Below, piece by piece: positions 1 to 9,218 of a stretch of DNA of 64,000 nucleotides. The stretch's first letter is position 1, and each line of letters opens with the position of its first letter. The position numbers and the translations under genes are program-made. Below the pieces are notes generated by a model that was given only the letters and a program-made list of their open reading frames with translations, searched no databases and had not been told where the DNA came from. This DNA comes from a bacterium (lineage in GTDB: Bacteria; Verrucomicrobiota; Verrucomicrobiia; Chthoniobacterales; UBA6821): contig JAJZSL010000007.1 of assembly GCA_021849805.1 (NCBI GenBank), forward strand, positions 18,771 through 82,770, written 5' to 3'.

Positions 1-3000
1 AAGCTCTTGTGGATGAAGAATCTTGAGAGGAGAAATGATCACGAACGGCTATTTCCGCACTCCAGCTTGTTGCACTAGGAGGTTGTGATAGTTCAGAGGG
101 GAAGAGAATGCCAGGAGGTAGAAGAAAAGGAGTGAATCTTAGCTGAGGCTTCCATTGAAGTTGTGTGATCTCAAGATTGCCAGTGAGCTTGCCTCCGGAA
201 CTATCACCTTTGAGTAGGAGCGAGGCTCTACCTTGGAGACGAGTTGTTCCCTTTTCATAGAGGAGAAGATGATCTCCTTGGAGGTGATATTCATGATGGA
301 GGGCACCTAGCGTCTGTATACTAGATCCAGTAATATCTATTTTCCCTAACCCCAACAAAGTAGAACCATGTTGAAGTACCATTTTATCTTTGCTCAAAGA
401 GATCGCTGCTTGAAGATTTCTCAGGGGAGATAGCAGAGGAGTAAGAGAGCATTTTTTTGCTTGCAGCTGGAGAGAACCAGAGAACTCTGGAGCTCTGATC
501 TTTCCTTCAATCTCAGCTTCTCCATGCAGTGTGGCCTCTTGGAGGAGTAGACTTTCTTTGTTAACAAAGAGATTCCAGAGGGGATCAAGAGGAGCCCTGG
601 AGAGTAATAGATGGAGCTGTAGAGGACCTTCTCGAGGTAGCAGAAGGAGTGAATCTTGATCCTGGAGGGAGTGTTCCATCGCCTTTCCTTCCTGATGCAG
701 GAGCCCTATGGGAAGAGATCCTTGAAGCTTGATGGAAGAGGTATTTTGACCTTCCCCACGTTGTAGAGAAAAATCAATCTCCCCCTCTCCCTTTCTGGAG
801 GAGAGCTGGCAGTGAAGAAGAGTTTTAGGGTGAGCCTCTCCTTTTTCTTCTCTCTGGCTCTTCGTCAACGTGGAGGAGGTTGAGGAGCTGATTTTTCTTC
901 CATCGAGTGTTACATGAAGTGTTGGTTCACTCCAAGGGCCTGAAGATTGAATCCTCCCATGGAGTAGCACATGCTCACCGTAAGATCCTAGAGAAGGAGC
1001 AACCTCCTGCAGAGGAAAGTGAGCAAGAGCAAGATCAATTTTCATAGGATCTTCCCAATTGAGGAGCTTAGAGAGGGAAGTGTTACCAAAGAGCTCTCGG
1101 GGATGAAGAGGAAGCGATAGTCCTCCCCAGAGAATCGGCTCTTCTCTTTCTCGAAGTTTCAGTTCAGAGAAATCAAGACTCTTGGCAGAAAGAGCAAGAG
1201 AGGTCGAAAGTTGTTTTTCTCCCCAATGAATGTTCAGCAACGAGCATTCAAGCAGATGAGGAGTGTAGGAGCCAAGGCATTGAAAGCGGAGTGGTTGATC
1301 CTTCAGGGTGCTCCCATGGAGTTGAAGATCAAAAGTTCCTTCGTGAGCTGTTGCTCCTCCATGTCCCTTCCAAAAAGCTTGGAGAAGGTCAGCATTTTTC
1401 CCAGTATTATTGTTTAATCGCCAGGCAGAGGAGAGATATTCTAGTAGCGTTGAGGCCCATGAAGATGCTCTTGTTCCGTTCTCTTGGTGACTCTTTTTAA
1501 TTCCTTGTTGAGCAAGGAATGCTTTCTCTAAAAAATGATGACAAGAGAGTCTCCCCTCTGCTTGATAGGCATGAGGCCAGCTATTAGCAATGTTTCCTGA
1601 GATGCTCAAATGATCAGTGCTACTCCAAAGATCAGCATTGTTGATCTTTGTTTGATCCCCTTCAAAGAGCAAAGTCGATTCGAGCGTGTTCTCAGGGAGA
1701 GCACCAAGAGAAAGATGGACTCCTTGAAGATGAAGATAGCCATTGGCGCGGTTGGCTTCTCCCTGAATGTCTCCATCCATAAAAAATTTTCCGCTCATTC
1801 CACTCCACGGTTCTCCAATCATCTCTCCAAGCTCGGAAACATTCTCAAGAGCTGCTTTGAGCTTGCAGTGGAAGGGAGCTCTTGCAAGGTGATGCCACTC
1901 TTGAGGTAGAGAGATTTCTCCTGAAGCATGGATGTAGTTTTCTTGTTGTTGGAGTTGGAATTCATCAATGGAGAGCTTACGACCGATAAGACTTGAAGCC
2001 ACAGAGAGGGAAGTTGACTCCCTTTTTGAAAAACGCAAATGACTCACTAACATTCTCAGGGAAGCTTCTGCATTAATCGGATCTCCAGGAGAGCCTCGAA
2101 AGGTCAGTCGTCCTTCTTGCAGAAGACCAAATAATTTTTTTTGAAATTTCAATAGTCTAGAGAGCTTCTCGATGGATAAGCATTCTGCAAGTAGCGCTCC
2201 TTCAAGTAGTGTATGCTCTCCTCGTTTTCGCAGGGAACCATCACCACGTAGCCATCCCCCCCAAAGAGAAGCAGCAAATCCAAATTCAAGACGATCGGAG
2301 AGAGGAGTGAGCTTCAAATGAGTTAGTTCTATTTCCTTCTCGAGGGGAAGATTCTTGATGCTCACCGCTTCTCCATCCCAAAAAGCAGCACCGTGAGCTG
2401 CAGGGAGCATGATTTTTATCCCTCCTGATTCTAGAAAAAGTGATTGGTAGGAGAGATAACCAGGTTCTTTTTGGGAGAGAAAAAAGGCCGCATGATCCAG
2501 GTAGCAAGAATCTTTCTCTAGGAGTAAGAGCAGAGAGAGATCCCTTAAGAGTAGCGAAGAAGGAAGAAGAGCGACTTTTTGTTTTAAGAAGGAACGAAGG
2601 TCTCCTACTTGATTTTTTAGAAAGGGGAATGCTGAGAGAGAAGGCTCTTCCCGAAAGTCTAAAACACCTTGAGCTGAGAGAATCTCTAATTTTTCAACAA
2701 AAGGATGGCCACTAACGATGATCTTCCAGAGAGGAGCTAGTTGAAGCGAGACATCATCGAGCTCTAGATGACTGGCATGTAGAGGTGATCCTGTGCTAAG
2801 AAGTATTTTTCTCCAGCGCAGAGGCCTTCCTATTTTCACTGGTTGTGTCTGAGCGTGGATGCTGATTCCAAGAAGAGGTTTTGTTGTCCAGAAGAGTAAG
2901 TTGATAGCCTCTTGAAGAAGGAAGGAGTAAAAAAAGAGCATGGCTCCAAGAAACAACAAAGCCCCCAGAGCACCCCATGCCGGTAGTGTTCTAGAACGAC

Positions 3001-3043
3001 CAGGTGGATGGAGAGGAGGCAGAAGGTCAATAGGAGAAATCAT
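1..3043 (-). CDS. AsmA/TamB-like large membrane-anchored protein (partial, C-terminus outside window)
   Basis: An ATG at 3043 opens a reverse-strand frame that I followed codon by codon to position 1 without a stop, giving at least 1014 residues; the C-terminus lies beyond the left edge. The N-terminus is cytosolic and proline-rich, followed by one hydrophobic segment at about residues 22-43. The rest is a long, soluble, Leu/Ser-rich sequence of short beta-like stretches. The early motif, where a layer described as 'LELDDVSLQLAPLWKII' leads into 'GVLDFREEP', resembles the start of AsmA-family proteins. That family (AsmA, TamB, YhdP) forms periplasm-spanning beta grooves for lipid transport to the outer membrane. 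The family call is inference from architecture; many short ORFs on the opposite strand here are shadows. Confidence 0.6.
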   Translation of the reverse strand, partial: MISPIDLLPPLHPPGRSRTLPAWGALGALLFLGAMLFFYSFLLQEAINLLFWTTKPLLGISIHAQTQPVKIGRPLRWRKILLSTGSPLHASHLELDDVSLQLAPLWKIIVSGHPFVEKLEILSAQGVLDFREEPSLSAFPFLKNQVGDLRSFLKQKVALLPSSLLLRDLSLLLLLEKDSCYLDHAAFFLSQKEPGYLSYQSLFLESGGIKIMLPAAHGAAFWDGEAVSIKNLPLEKEIELTHLKLTPLSDRLEFGFAASLWGGWLRGDGSLRKRGEHTLLEGALLAECLSIEKLSRLLKFQKKLFGLLQEGRLTFRGSPGDPINAEASLRMLVSHLRFSKRESTSLSVASSLIGRKLSIDEFQLQQQENYIHASGEISLPQEWHHLARAPFHCKLKAALENVSELGEMIGEPWSGMSGKFFMDGDIQGEANRANGYLHLQGVHLSLGALPENTLESTLLFEGDQTKINNADLWSSTDHLSISGNIANSWPHAYQAEGRLSCHHFLEKAFLAQQGIKKSHQENGTRASSWASTLLEYLSSAWRLNNNTGKNADLLQAFWKGHGGATAHEGTFDLQLHGSTLKDQPLRFQCLGSYTPHLLECSLLNIHWGEKQLSTSLALSAKSLDFSELKLREREEPILWGGLSLPLHPRELFGNTSLSKLLNWEDPMKIDLALAHFPLQEVAPSLGSYGEHVLLHGRIQSSGPWSEPTLHVTLDGRKISSSTSSTLTKSQREEKGEAHPKTLLHCQLSSRKGEGEIDFSLQRGEGQNTSSIKLQGSLPIGLLHQEGKAMEHSLQDQDSLLLLPREGPLQLHLLLSRAPLDPLWNLFVNKESLLLQEATLHGEAEIEGKIRAPEFSGSLQLQAKKCSLTPLLSPLRNLQAAISLSKDKMVLQHGSTLLGLGKIDITGSSIQTLGALHHEYHLQGDHLLLYEKGTTRLQGRASLLLKGDSSGGKLTGNLEITQLQWKPQLRFTPFLLPPGILFPSELSQPPSATSWSAEIAVRDHFSSQDSSSTRA

Positions 3044-3148
3044 GGGAGAACTTCATACTAATTCCCTACCAAGAAGGAGTCCAATCTTCTTACAATTTAG
3101 AGCTTGCTCATCGAGCATCGCTCATCGATTTTGATTTTCTGTAATTTT

Positions 3149-4963
3149 ATGAAGCAGGAATTAGCACATTCTTCGGCTTGCTGGAAGAAAGAACGCCATT
3201 ATCAGGGAATAGCCGCTTCCCCTGGGATTGTGGAAGGTCTCCTTGTGCTTCATAGTGCTCTCGAGCAGAGGATGCCCTTGCGTCAAATTCAGACCAACGA
3301 AATTGCTACTGAAATGGAACGTTTTAAAAAAGCGCTTCAAGCAACGCGAGAAGACCTCCTAGAAGTCAAGAGAAGTCTTCTTCCTGCATTGAAATCTGAT
3401 GAAATTACGCTCTTTGATGCTCACCTCCTCGTTCTCGAAGATGCTGCACTGATGAAGGAGGTCTTTGATTTACTTCAAGAAGAGCGACTCAATATTGAGC
3501 ATGTTTTCAGTACTGTCGTCCAACGTTTTTGTGAGAACCTCAGTAAAAAGGAGAGTCTCTACCTTAGAGAGCGTGTCGTTGATATTAAAGATGTCTCTGG
3601 ACGTATTCTCAATCATCTTTTAGGGAGTGTTTCCTCTAGAAAAAATTCTTCCTCTGCTTCGATGATTATTGTTTCAACAACACTGACTCCTTCTGATGCC
3701 CTGATGGTTCGTCATGAGAGAAAGGTTGCTTTTGCTACAGAGACAGGAAGTCAAACCTCGCATGCTGCTATTCTATCACGTGCTTTTGGTATTCCAGCCG
3801 TTGTTGGATTGCGTCGTATTATGGCCGAGCTTAAGGAGGGCGAACCAGCGATCTTAGATGGCTACCATGGTTTACTCATTATCAATCCTAGTGCTCAAAC
3901 AAGGCGTAGTTATAAGAAAATGCAGCTAGAGCAGCAACATCTTGATGATGATTTAAAGAAAATTCGCCAATTACCTGCCACAACTCAGGATGGGTGCCGT
4001 ATTACTCTTTCCGCTAACATGGAGCTTCCTCAAGAACTTGATGATATTCTTGAGAGTGGCGCCGAAGGAATAGGGCTCTATCGTACAGAGTTTCTTTATG
4101 TGAATCGTAGAACACCTCCTACTGAGGAAGAACAATATGAAGTACTCGCTACTATTGCCAAGCGGACCTACCCTCATAATGCAATTATACGAACATTTGA
4201 TATTGGTGGTGATAAGCCCATTTACTGTTCCTCCTTGAATAAAGAAGCCAATCCCTTTCTTGGATGTCGTGGCATTCGTCTTGCTCTACTCTACAAGGAC
4301 ATGTTTAAAACACAGCTCAGAGCTATTCTGCGTGCTTCTATTTTTGGAAATCTCAGTATGATGTATCCGATGATTTCAGGAATTGAGGAATTGCGCGAAG
4401 CTAATGCTATTCTCCACGAAGTGAAAGAAGAGCTGCGCAAAGAGCACCTTCCCTTTGAAGAAGAGATGGAGGTAGGGATGATGATTGAGGTTCCCAGTGC
4501 TGCCATGGTTGCTGATCTTCTAGCACGGGAAGTCAGTTTTTTTAGTATTGGAACTAATGACCTTATTCAATATCTCACAAGTGTGGATCGAGGAAATGAA
4601 GTGATTTCCTATCTCTACAATCCTGTTCATCCTGGTGTTGTACGTCTCTTAAAACGCGTGGTTGATGCAGCACATGCTGCTAAAATTTGGGTAGGAGTGT
4701 GTGGAGAGCTTGCTGGGGATCTTCTCTTCACGCCACTACTGCTGGGCTTAGGAGTTGATGAACTGAGTACAAGTGCTATTTTGCTTCCTCGAATCAGAAA
4801 AGCTATCCAAAGCCTCCATCTCTCCTCCTGTAAAGAACTTGTTGAAGAGATGCTCCATAATGAGAGTGCTACAAAAAACTACACTCGTTGTGTTGCTCTC
4901 GCTCAACAAGAATATGGAGCTCTTCTGACCACAAGGTATCAAGAAAAAAAATATGCTCTCTGA
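3149..4963 (+). CDS. ptsI: Phosphoenolpyruvate-protein phosphotransferase (PTS enzyme I)
   Basis: Enzyme I takes phosphate from PEP and passes it to HPr, starting the PTS phosphorelay in the cytosol. The 604-residue protein is slightly longer than the usual 575. The phospho-acceptor His lies at about residue 205 in 'GSQTSHAAILSRAFGIPA', the swivelling-domain signature. The C-terminal PEP-binding barrel shows 'GLYRTEFLY' and the catalytic Cys in 'GVCGELAGD'. I chose the ATG at 3149 because the frame can be extended to a TTG at 3104 only through a non-conserved, hydrophobic stretch. No ptsH (HPr), HPr kinase or sugar-specific EII gene is visible nearby, so the role here may be regulatory or the partners lie elsewhere. 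The gene diverges from the AsmA-like gene. Confidence 0.95.
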   Translation: MKQELAHSSACWKKERHYQGIAASPGIVEGLLVLHSALEQRMPLRQIQTNEIATEMERFKKALQATREDLLEVKRSLLPALKSDEITLFDAHLLVLEDAALMKEVFDLLQEERLNIEHVFSTVVQRFCENLSKKESLYLRERVVDIKDVSGRILNHLLGSVSSRKNSSSASMIIVSTTLTPSDALMVRHERKVAFATETGSQTSHAAILSRAFGIPAVVGLRRIMAELKEGEPAILDGYHGLLIINPSAQTRRSYKKMQLEQQHLDDDLKKIRQLPATTQDGCRITLSANMELPQELDDILESGAEGIGLYRTEFLYVNRRTPPTEEEQYEVLATIAKRTYPHNAIIRTFDIGGDKPIYCSSLNKEANPFLGCRGIRLALLYKDMFKTQLRAILRASIFGNLSMMYPMISGIEELREANAILHEVKEELRKEHLPFEEEMEVGMMIEVPSAAMVADLLAREVSFFSIGTNDLIQYLTSVDRGNEVISYLYNPVHPGVVRLLKRVVDAAHAAKIWVGVCGELAGDLLFTPLLLGLGVDELSTSAILLPRIRKAIQSLHLSSCKELVEEMLHNESATKNYTRCVALAQQEYGALLTTRYQEKKYAL

Positions 4964-5067
4964 TATGCTCTGTACCAAGGATTCTTGATAAGAGAATTTT
5001 TTTAAAATTTTTTAAAAGAGTGCAGTTTTCATTTGTGTTGGCAATAGATGAATATTAAGCTTCAGCA

Positions 5068-5256
5068 ATGATTACCAAAAAGACAGTCGAGAATAATATC
5101 ACTCGTTTCACACTTTGCAGAGCTTGTGCAAATTGCCCTGTTATCGAAGTGCATCACGATACCAATCGGGTCATTATCACCGATGATTTTGGTGGAAAAG
5201 TCACTTTAACACTCCAAGAGTGGAAGCAAGCAGTGACTGATGTCGAACTTTCCTAG
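5068..5256 (+). CDS. Small conserved-looking Cys-containing protein, unknown function
   Basis: This is a 62-residue ORF with an ATG start 104 nt after ptsI on the same strand. It holds the cluster 'CRACANCP' at residues 17-24, a possible metal-binding or redox knuckle. This is followed by an orderly alternating stretch ('RVIITDDFGGKVTLTLQEW') that looks like a small beta sheet with a terminal helix. The composition is protein-like and the reverse strand has no better frame. I do not recognise the family and assign no function; the position could mean co-transcription with ptsI. Confidence 0.55.
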   Translation: MITKKTVENNITRFTLCRACANCPVIEVHHDTNRVIITDDFGGKVTLTLQEWKQAVTDVELS

Positions 5257-5444
5257 GAAATTTTCTAAGGAAGAGATCTTCCATCATCTTTCCGCTGCTC
5301 CTTGCTAATAAGAACTCTTGACGTTTTTATTAATAGCGAATTGAACAACCTATTTTTATGACAACCTTTTATTGCTAGGGAGCTGAAGAGATTTTCGAGA
5401 CTTTTGAAAAAGTGATGAAAATAGATTGTTAAGAATGTTCTAGT

Positions 5445-6437
5445 ATGTCCTTAAAACCAAGATTTTTTCTAGCTCCAACGAGCTATTTCCTACTACTTAG
5501 CATTGGAGTCTGTTGGGGATTTCAGTATATTCTGACTAAGATTGCTTTGGAGAGCTTCTCCATTGAAATGGTCACGGCTGTCCGAATTTTTCTTGGTTTT
5601 CTTGTGCTCTCCCTAGGGATTTTTTTTAGCAATCCGAAGAAAACATGGGTGGTTGCGCTGAAAAATAATCCTTGGAAATACATCTCCCTCTTTCTGCTCG
5701 TCGGTTTTTTAGAACAGACCTTACCATGGAATCTTGTTGCTTGGTCAGAGAAGCAGATACCAAGTAGTTTCACAGCGATTTTAATTGGAACAGTTCCTCT
5801 GATTGCTACTTTTCTGGAAGTCTTCTTCAGCAAGCATCATCAAATCACCACTAAGAGAACTCTTGCTGTTTTGATTGGACTTCTGGGAGTCGTTCTGTTA
5901 GCAAGTTCAACATTTTTTGGAGCTAAGATTGTTGATCCCTTTTCTCTTTCTCTACCAGGAGGGCCGATTTGTGCTCTTCTAATAGCAGCGATTAGTTTTT
6001 CAATTTCGGTATTTTTAATCAAAGTGCAGTTGCTACCTCATTTCTCCTATCTGCAAACCAGTCATGGAATTTTTGCTGGAGCTTTAGTAACAGCCTTACC
6101 ATTTCTTCTTTTCTCTTCCATCAGGAAGGGAACATCTGATTTTTGCTACGCTCCCGATTCTCTCTTTGCGCTACTACTTCTTGGTTTTCTATCCAGTGGA
6201 GGGATTGTTTATTTCTTCTACATGATGCTTATTGCCAAAAGAGGTCCTAGTTTTGCTTCTATGGCCAACTATGTTTCATTAACAGTGGCTACCCTTCTTG
6301 GGCTTGTTTTTCGAGGAGAAAAATTATCTGTTACGATATTAAGCGGTATTTTCTTAATCTTCCTAGCTCTTTGGCTACAGAAAAATCGATCTATCCACTA
6401 CCATGGAGATCGCTCATGGAGCATGATTTCTCCATAG
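5445..6437 (+). CDS. EamA/DMT-superfamily transporter (copy 1)
   Basis: This 330-residue polytopic protein has about ten hydrophobic segments arranged as two EamA repeats (residues about 14-150 and 165-310). Typical family motifs are 'GVCWGFQYILTKIALESFS' at the start of repeat 1, 'AILIGTVPLIATFLEVFF' at its end, and 'GLVFRGEKLS' near the C-terminus. DMT proteins export amino acids or metabolites or import small solutes at the inner membrane; the substrate cannot be read from sequence. It starts at ATG 5445 and ends 9 nt before the tag gene. It is clearly paralogous to the transporter at 7072-8016. Confidence 0.9.
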   Translation: MSLKPRFFLAPTSYFLLLSIGVCWGFQYILTKIALESFSIEMVTAVRIFLGFLVLSLGIFFSNPKKTWVVALKNNPWKYISLFLLVGFLEQTLPWNLVAWSEKQIPSSFTAILIGTVPLIATFLEVFFSKHHQITTKRTLAVLIGLLGVVLLASSTFFGAKIVDPFSLSLPGGPICALLIAAISFSISVFLIKVQLLPHFSYLQTSHGIFAGALVTALPFLLFSSIRKGTSDFCYAPDSLFALLLLGFLSSGGIVYFFYMMLIAKRGPSFASMANYVSLTVATLLGLVFRGEKLSVTILSGIFLIFLALWLQKNRSIHYHGDRSWSMISP

Positions 6438-6446
6438 TAAAAGTTC

Positions 6447-6998
6447 ATGTCCTACTGCTCTTATATCAAGACACTGAGTGGATTAAGAAGAGTGCTTCAT
6501 CAAAACTATCATGACAGATGCTATGGCTTTCCTCTCCATGATGATCATGAGCTCTTTGGAAGACTTCTCTTAGAGATCAATCAAGCAGGACTTAGCTGGG
6601 AGACCATTCTCAAAAAAGAGTCCAACTTCAGGAGGGCCTACGATTCCTTTGATATTTCAAAAGTTGCAGCCTACGGCCAAGCTGATCGACATAGGCTTCT
6701 TGCTGATGCCGGCATTATCCGCCATCGTCTCAAAATTGAGGCTGCCATCCAAAATGCTCAAGTCATCCTTCAACTTCAACAAGAGTGGGGATCCTTTGCC
6801 CAGTGGCTTCAAGAGCATCATGCATGCACTCAAGAAGAGTGGATTTTTCTTTTTAAAAAGAAATTTTTCTTCACGGGTTCCTCTACTGTCCTTGAGTTCC
6901 TCATGAGTATTGGACTCTTGCCAGGAGCCCATCAGGATGACTGCCCAATAAAGGAGAAAATAGAGAAAATAAAATCGCAGCAGCAATCTACCATCTGA
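6447..6998 (+). CDS. tag: DNA-3-methyladenine glycosylase I
   Basis: TagA excises 3-methyladenine from alkylated DNA as the first step of base-excision repair. The 183-residue protein matches the family in length. The family's structural zinc ligands are recognisable as Cys4, His22 (in 'YHDRCYG'), His162 and Cys166 (in 'GAHQDDCP'). The substrate-pocket signature 'LEINQAGLSWETILKKESNFR' is present with the conserved Glu at about 43, and 'DAGIIRHRLKIEAAIQNA' is diagnostic. It begins 9 nt after the upstream transporter and is followed by the second transporter, so the three genes probably form one transcript. Confidence 0.93.
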   Translation: MSYCSYIKTLSGLRRVLHQNYHDRCYGFPLHDDHELFGRLLLEINQAGLSWETILKKESNFRRAYDSFDISKVAAYGQADRHRLLADAGIIRHRLKIEAAIQNAQVILQLQQEWGSFAQWLQEHHACTQEEWIFLFKKKFFFTGSSTVLEFLMSIGLLPGAHQDDCPIKEKIEKIKSQQQSTI

Positions 6999-7071
6999 AG
7001 AGGACTTCTTCTGATCGTTAGAGAAAGTGTTTCTTTTCTTCCCCTCTTTTTTTATTCATCATGCTCCATCT

Positions 7072-8016
7072 ATGAAAAAGTCTTCCTCCTCCATGATCCT
7101 CAACTATACCCTTCTCTTGGGATGCGGATTTATCTGGGGCTCTCAGTACTTGCTCAACAAAATTGCCATGGCAAGTTTCTCCCCACCCATGATTGCTGCA
7201 GGCAGGATTGCCATTGGAGCTATCACCTTGATGGTTCTCTTGCTCTTGGGGGGAGAGAGCAAGAAGATTCCCAACTCCAAGCGCTCTTTCTGGCAGTGCT
7301 TGCCTGATTTTCTTTTTATCGGTCTTCTCGAGGCTACGATTCCTTGTCTCCTAGTGGCCTGGGCGCAGCATCAGCTGCCTAGTAGTGTAACAGCAATTTT
7401 GATTGGAACCGTTCCGCTTTTTGCCACCATGATGGAGCGGCTTTTTGTCAAAGGTAGCACGATTTCTCTGCTCAATATCGTGGGCATTTTTCTTGGGTTG
7501 CTTGGTATTGTTTTCCTAACAGGAGAGAGTGTTCTCTCTTCTTTCTTTTTTTCTGCCATGAGAGAGCACTCTTTTCCTCTGCTACCTGTAGTCGCTCTGC
7601 TGGCGGCTGCTTGCTGTTTTTCTCTAACCATGATTTTGATCAAAGTTCGCTTGAGCCCTCATCTTGGGCCTATTCATGCTGCTCAAGGGATTCTCTTGGG
7701 AGCAGCTTTAAGTGCACTCCCCCTCATGCTCTTCACCACTCAGCTAGCGGAGTGGCAATCCTTCCATCTTCTCCCTTCTGCTTCTTTAGCGCTCATCTTG
7801 CTTGGTATTTTTTGTGGAGGGATTGTCTATATTCTCTATGTTCGGCTGATTAACCGCGCTGGCCCAAGCTTTGCTTCTACCTGCAACTATTTAGTTCCAC
7901 CTATTGGAGCTTTTCTTGGTGTAACCTTCAGTGGCGAGCAAATGAGCTCTAACATCATTGCTTCACTCCTGCTCATTCTCTTAGCTCTCTGGTTCTCCAG
8001 AAAGAAAAGAGCTTAG
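7072..8016 (+). CDS. EamA/DMT-superfamily transporter (copy 2)
   Basis: This second DMT permease is 314 residues from the ATG at 7072; a GTG at 7027 would add 15 unconvincing residues. About ten hydrophobic segments form two EamA repeats. Its sequence parallels the copy at 5445-6437 throughout, for example 'IWGSQYLLNKIAMASFSPPM', 'AILIGTVPLFATMMERLF' and 'GVTFSGEQMSS', so the pair arose by tandem duplication. The substrate is unknown. A terminal-inverted-repeat element begins 13 nt after the stop codon and could affect transcript ends. Confidence 0.88.
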   Translation: MKKSSSSMILNYTLLLGCGFIWGSQYLLNKIAMASFSPPMIAAGRIAIGAITLMVLLLLGGESKKIPNSKRSFWQCLPDFLFIGLLEATIPCLLVAWAQHQLPSSVTAILIGTVPLFATMMERLFVKGSTISLLNIVGIFLGLLGIVFLTGESVLSSFFFSAMREHSFPLLPVVALLAAACCFSLTMILIKVRLSPHLGPIHAAQGILLGAALSALPLMLFTTQLAEWQSFHLLPSASLALILLGIFCGGIVYILYVRLINRAGPSFASTCNYLVPPIGAFLGVTFSGEQMSSNIIASLLLILLALWFSRKKRA

Positions 8017-8028
8017 TATTTTTTAAAA

Positions 8029-8378
8029 CACTACTCTCCAAAATAAAAATGCTCCAGCTCCGCTTCTAGACCTCACGACTCCACTCTCTCCTTTTTCTGA
8101 TGATGTTGGGGAGCTAACTCTCTAAGATGCCATGAGAGAGGAGCAGCAGAAGAAGAGTAACACTGCTGCACGGCTACTTTCCAGTAGAAGGATGGAATGT
8201 GTCTTCGGTTCCCGCCTCCACGGGAATAACGAAAAGAGAGCGGGAATGACACTACGTGACGTTGGTAGAAAGACTAAAAAAGAGATCTCTACTTTTTGAA
8301 AAAGTGCTCACCAAGGACATCAGAGGAAACCTCTACCATTAGAGGAAAGGTCCTCCAATGTTATTTTGGAGAAGAATA
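8029..8378. mobile_element. MITE-like element, copy 1 of the 23-bp-TIR family (350 bp)
   Basis: The left end reads CACTACTCTCCAAAATAAAA and the right end is its imperfect reverse complement (8356-8378). The flanking 9-mers are 8020-8028 TTTTTAAAA and 8379-8387 TTTTTAGAA, which match at 8 of 9 positions, so this looks like a target-site duplication. Inside is a degraded REP-like palindrome near 8208-8232. The interior also has sequence shared in inverted orientation with the elements at 17193-17942 and 10553-10829, for example the reverse complement of 'ctgctggaaagtagccgtg'. No ORF of credible length is present. It is probably non-autonomous and an internally shortened member of the family. 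Confidence 0.75.
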
Positions 8379-8476
8379 TTTTTAGAAAGCAACCTCTGAA
8401 AGAGAGTCGCCTTAAAGCTATCTTAGAACTACGTAAACTACTTGAAAGCGACGTTCAAATCGTTCCTTGAAGGTGG

Positions 8477-9187
8477 TTAGATTTTCTCGGGTCGATCGTC
8501 GGGAAACTCTTTGTAATAGAGATACTCAAGTTTTTCACTAAGAGAAGGGAAGTTTAGTTTCTCCTTTTCCTGTAAAAATTTTTCTAATTCACAATAACTC
8601 TTTTCTAGAACAAGAGCATAAACAAGAGCATAATGAAGAAATTGGAGTTCATTTCCCTTTTTTGCTTTCATTTGATGAAGGAGTCTCTTCTCAAAAGTCA
8701 ACAGCAGAGGAGTGATCCATTTTTCCTCCTCTGGAGTTAAGTTTGCTTTGATTTTCTCTTGGAGCTCGCTGATTTTCTCTTGGAGCTCGCTGGTTTTCTC
8801 TTGGAGCTCGCTGGTTTTCTCTTGGAGCTCGCTGGTTTTCTCTTGGAGCTCGCTGGTTTTTTCATCAATATCAGTCTTTATTTTTTGAATTTTTCTGATG
8901 CGCCAGTTTCCTTTTGTCGAAGTGATAATTTTTGGAATATTGATGAAATGACGCATAAGAGGATGTTTCCCTAAAAACTTCTCTTGAATCTTCCCTTGAA
9001 CTGCGGCTTGAAGATCCTTCACTTCTTGAGGATGAAAATAAGCCCAGATTCGATAACCCAAGCATGGTAAGATTCCGTTATGAACAATGAGCTCGTTCTT
9101 CTTATTGAGGCTTACAATGGCATCAGAATGATAGTCACTGAGCTGATCAAGTGAAAACGGATTGTTAGGAGGGATATTATTACTCAT
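8477..9187 (-). CDS. Heptad-repeat protein of unknown function
   Basis: This 236-residue ORF starts at ATG 9187. The N-terminal 110 residues are globular-looking ('GYRIWAYFHPQEVKDLQAAV') and unrecognised. They are followed by an uninterrupted set of 7-residue units SELQEKT/I encoded by 21-bp tandem repeats, then a Glu/Leu-rich helical C-terminus. The heptads predict a coiled coil. It lies 31 nt downstream of parB on the same strand, so co-transcription is likely, but a segregation role is not shown. No signal peptide or membrane segment is visible. Confidence 0.7.
   Translation of the reverse strand: MSNNIPPNNPFSLDQLSDYHSDAIVSLNKKNELIVHNGILPCLGYRIWAYFHPQEVKDLQAAVQGKIQEKFLGKHPLMRHFINIPKIITSTKGNWRIRKIQKIKTDIDEKTSELQEKTSELQEKTSELQEKTSELQEKISELQEKIKANLTPEEEKWITPLLLTFEKRLLHQMKAKKGNELQFLHYALVYALVLEKSYCELEKFLQEKEKLNFPSLSEKLEYLYYKEFPDDRPEKI
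8753..8862. repeat. 21-bp tandem repeat inside coding sequence (5 units)
   Basis: The block ggagctcgct recurs at 8761, 8782, 8803, 8824 and 8845, exactly 21 bp apart, with almost no substitutions. The multiple of three preserves the frame, so copy number can change without frameshift. It encodes the SELQEKT heptads of the overlapping gene. Such tracts expand and contract by replication slippage. Confidence 0.95.
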
Positions 9188-9218
9188 TGGAAATTTCTTT
9201 TAGGAGTTTTTAGCTCTC

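Noticed and set aside
1211..2715. Several forward ORFs of 68-99 residues
   Set aside because: All are shadows of the open reverse-strand AsmA/TamB-like gene.
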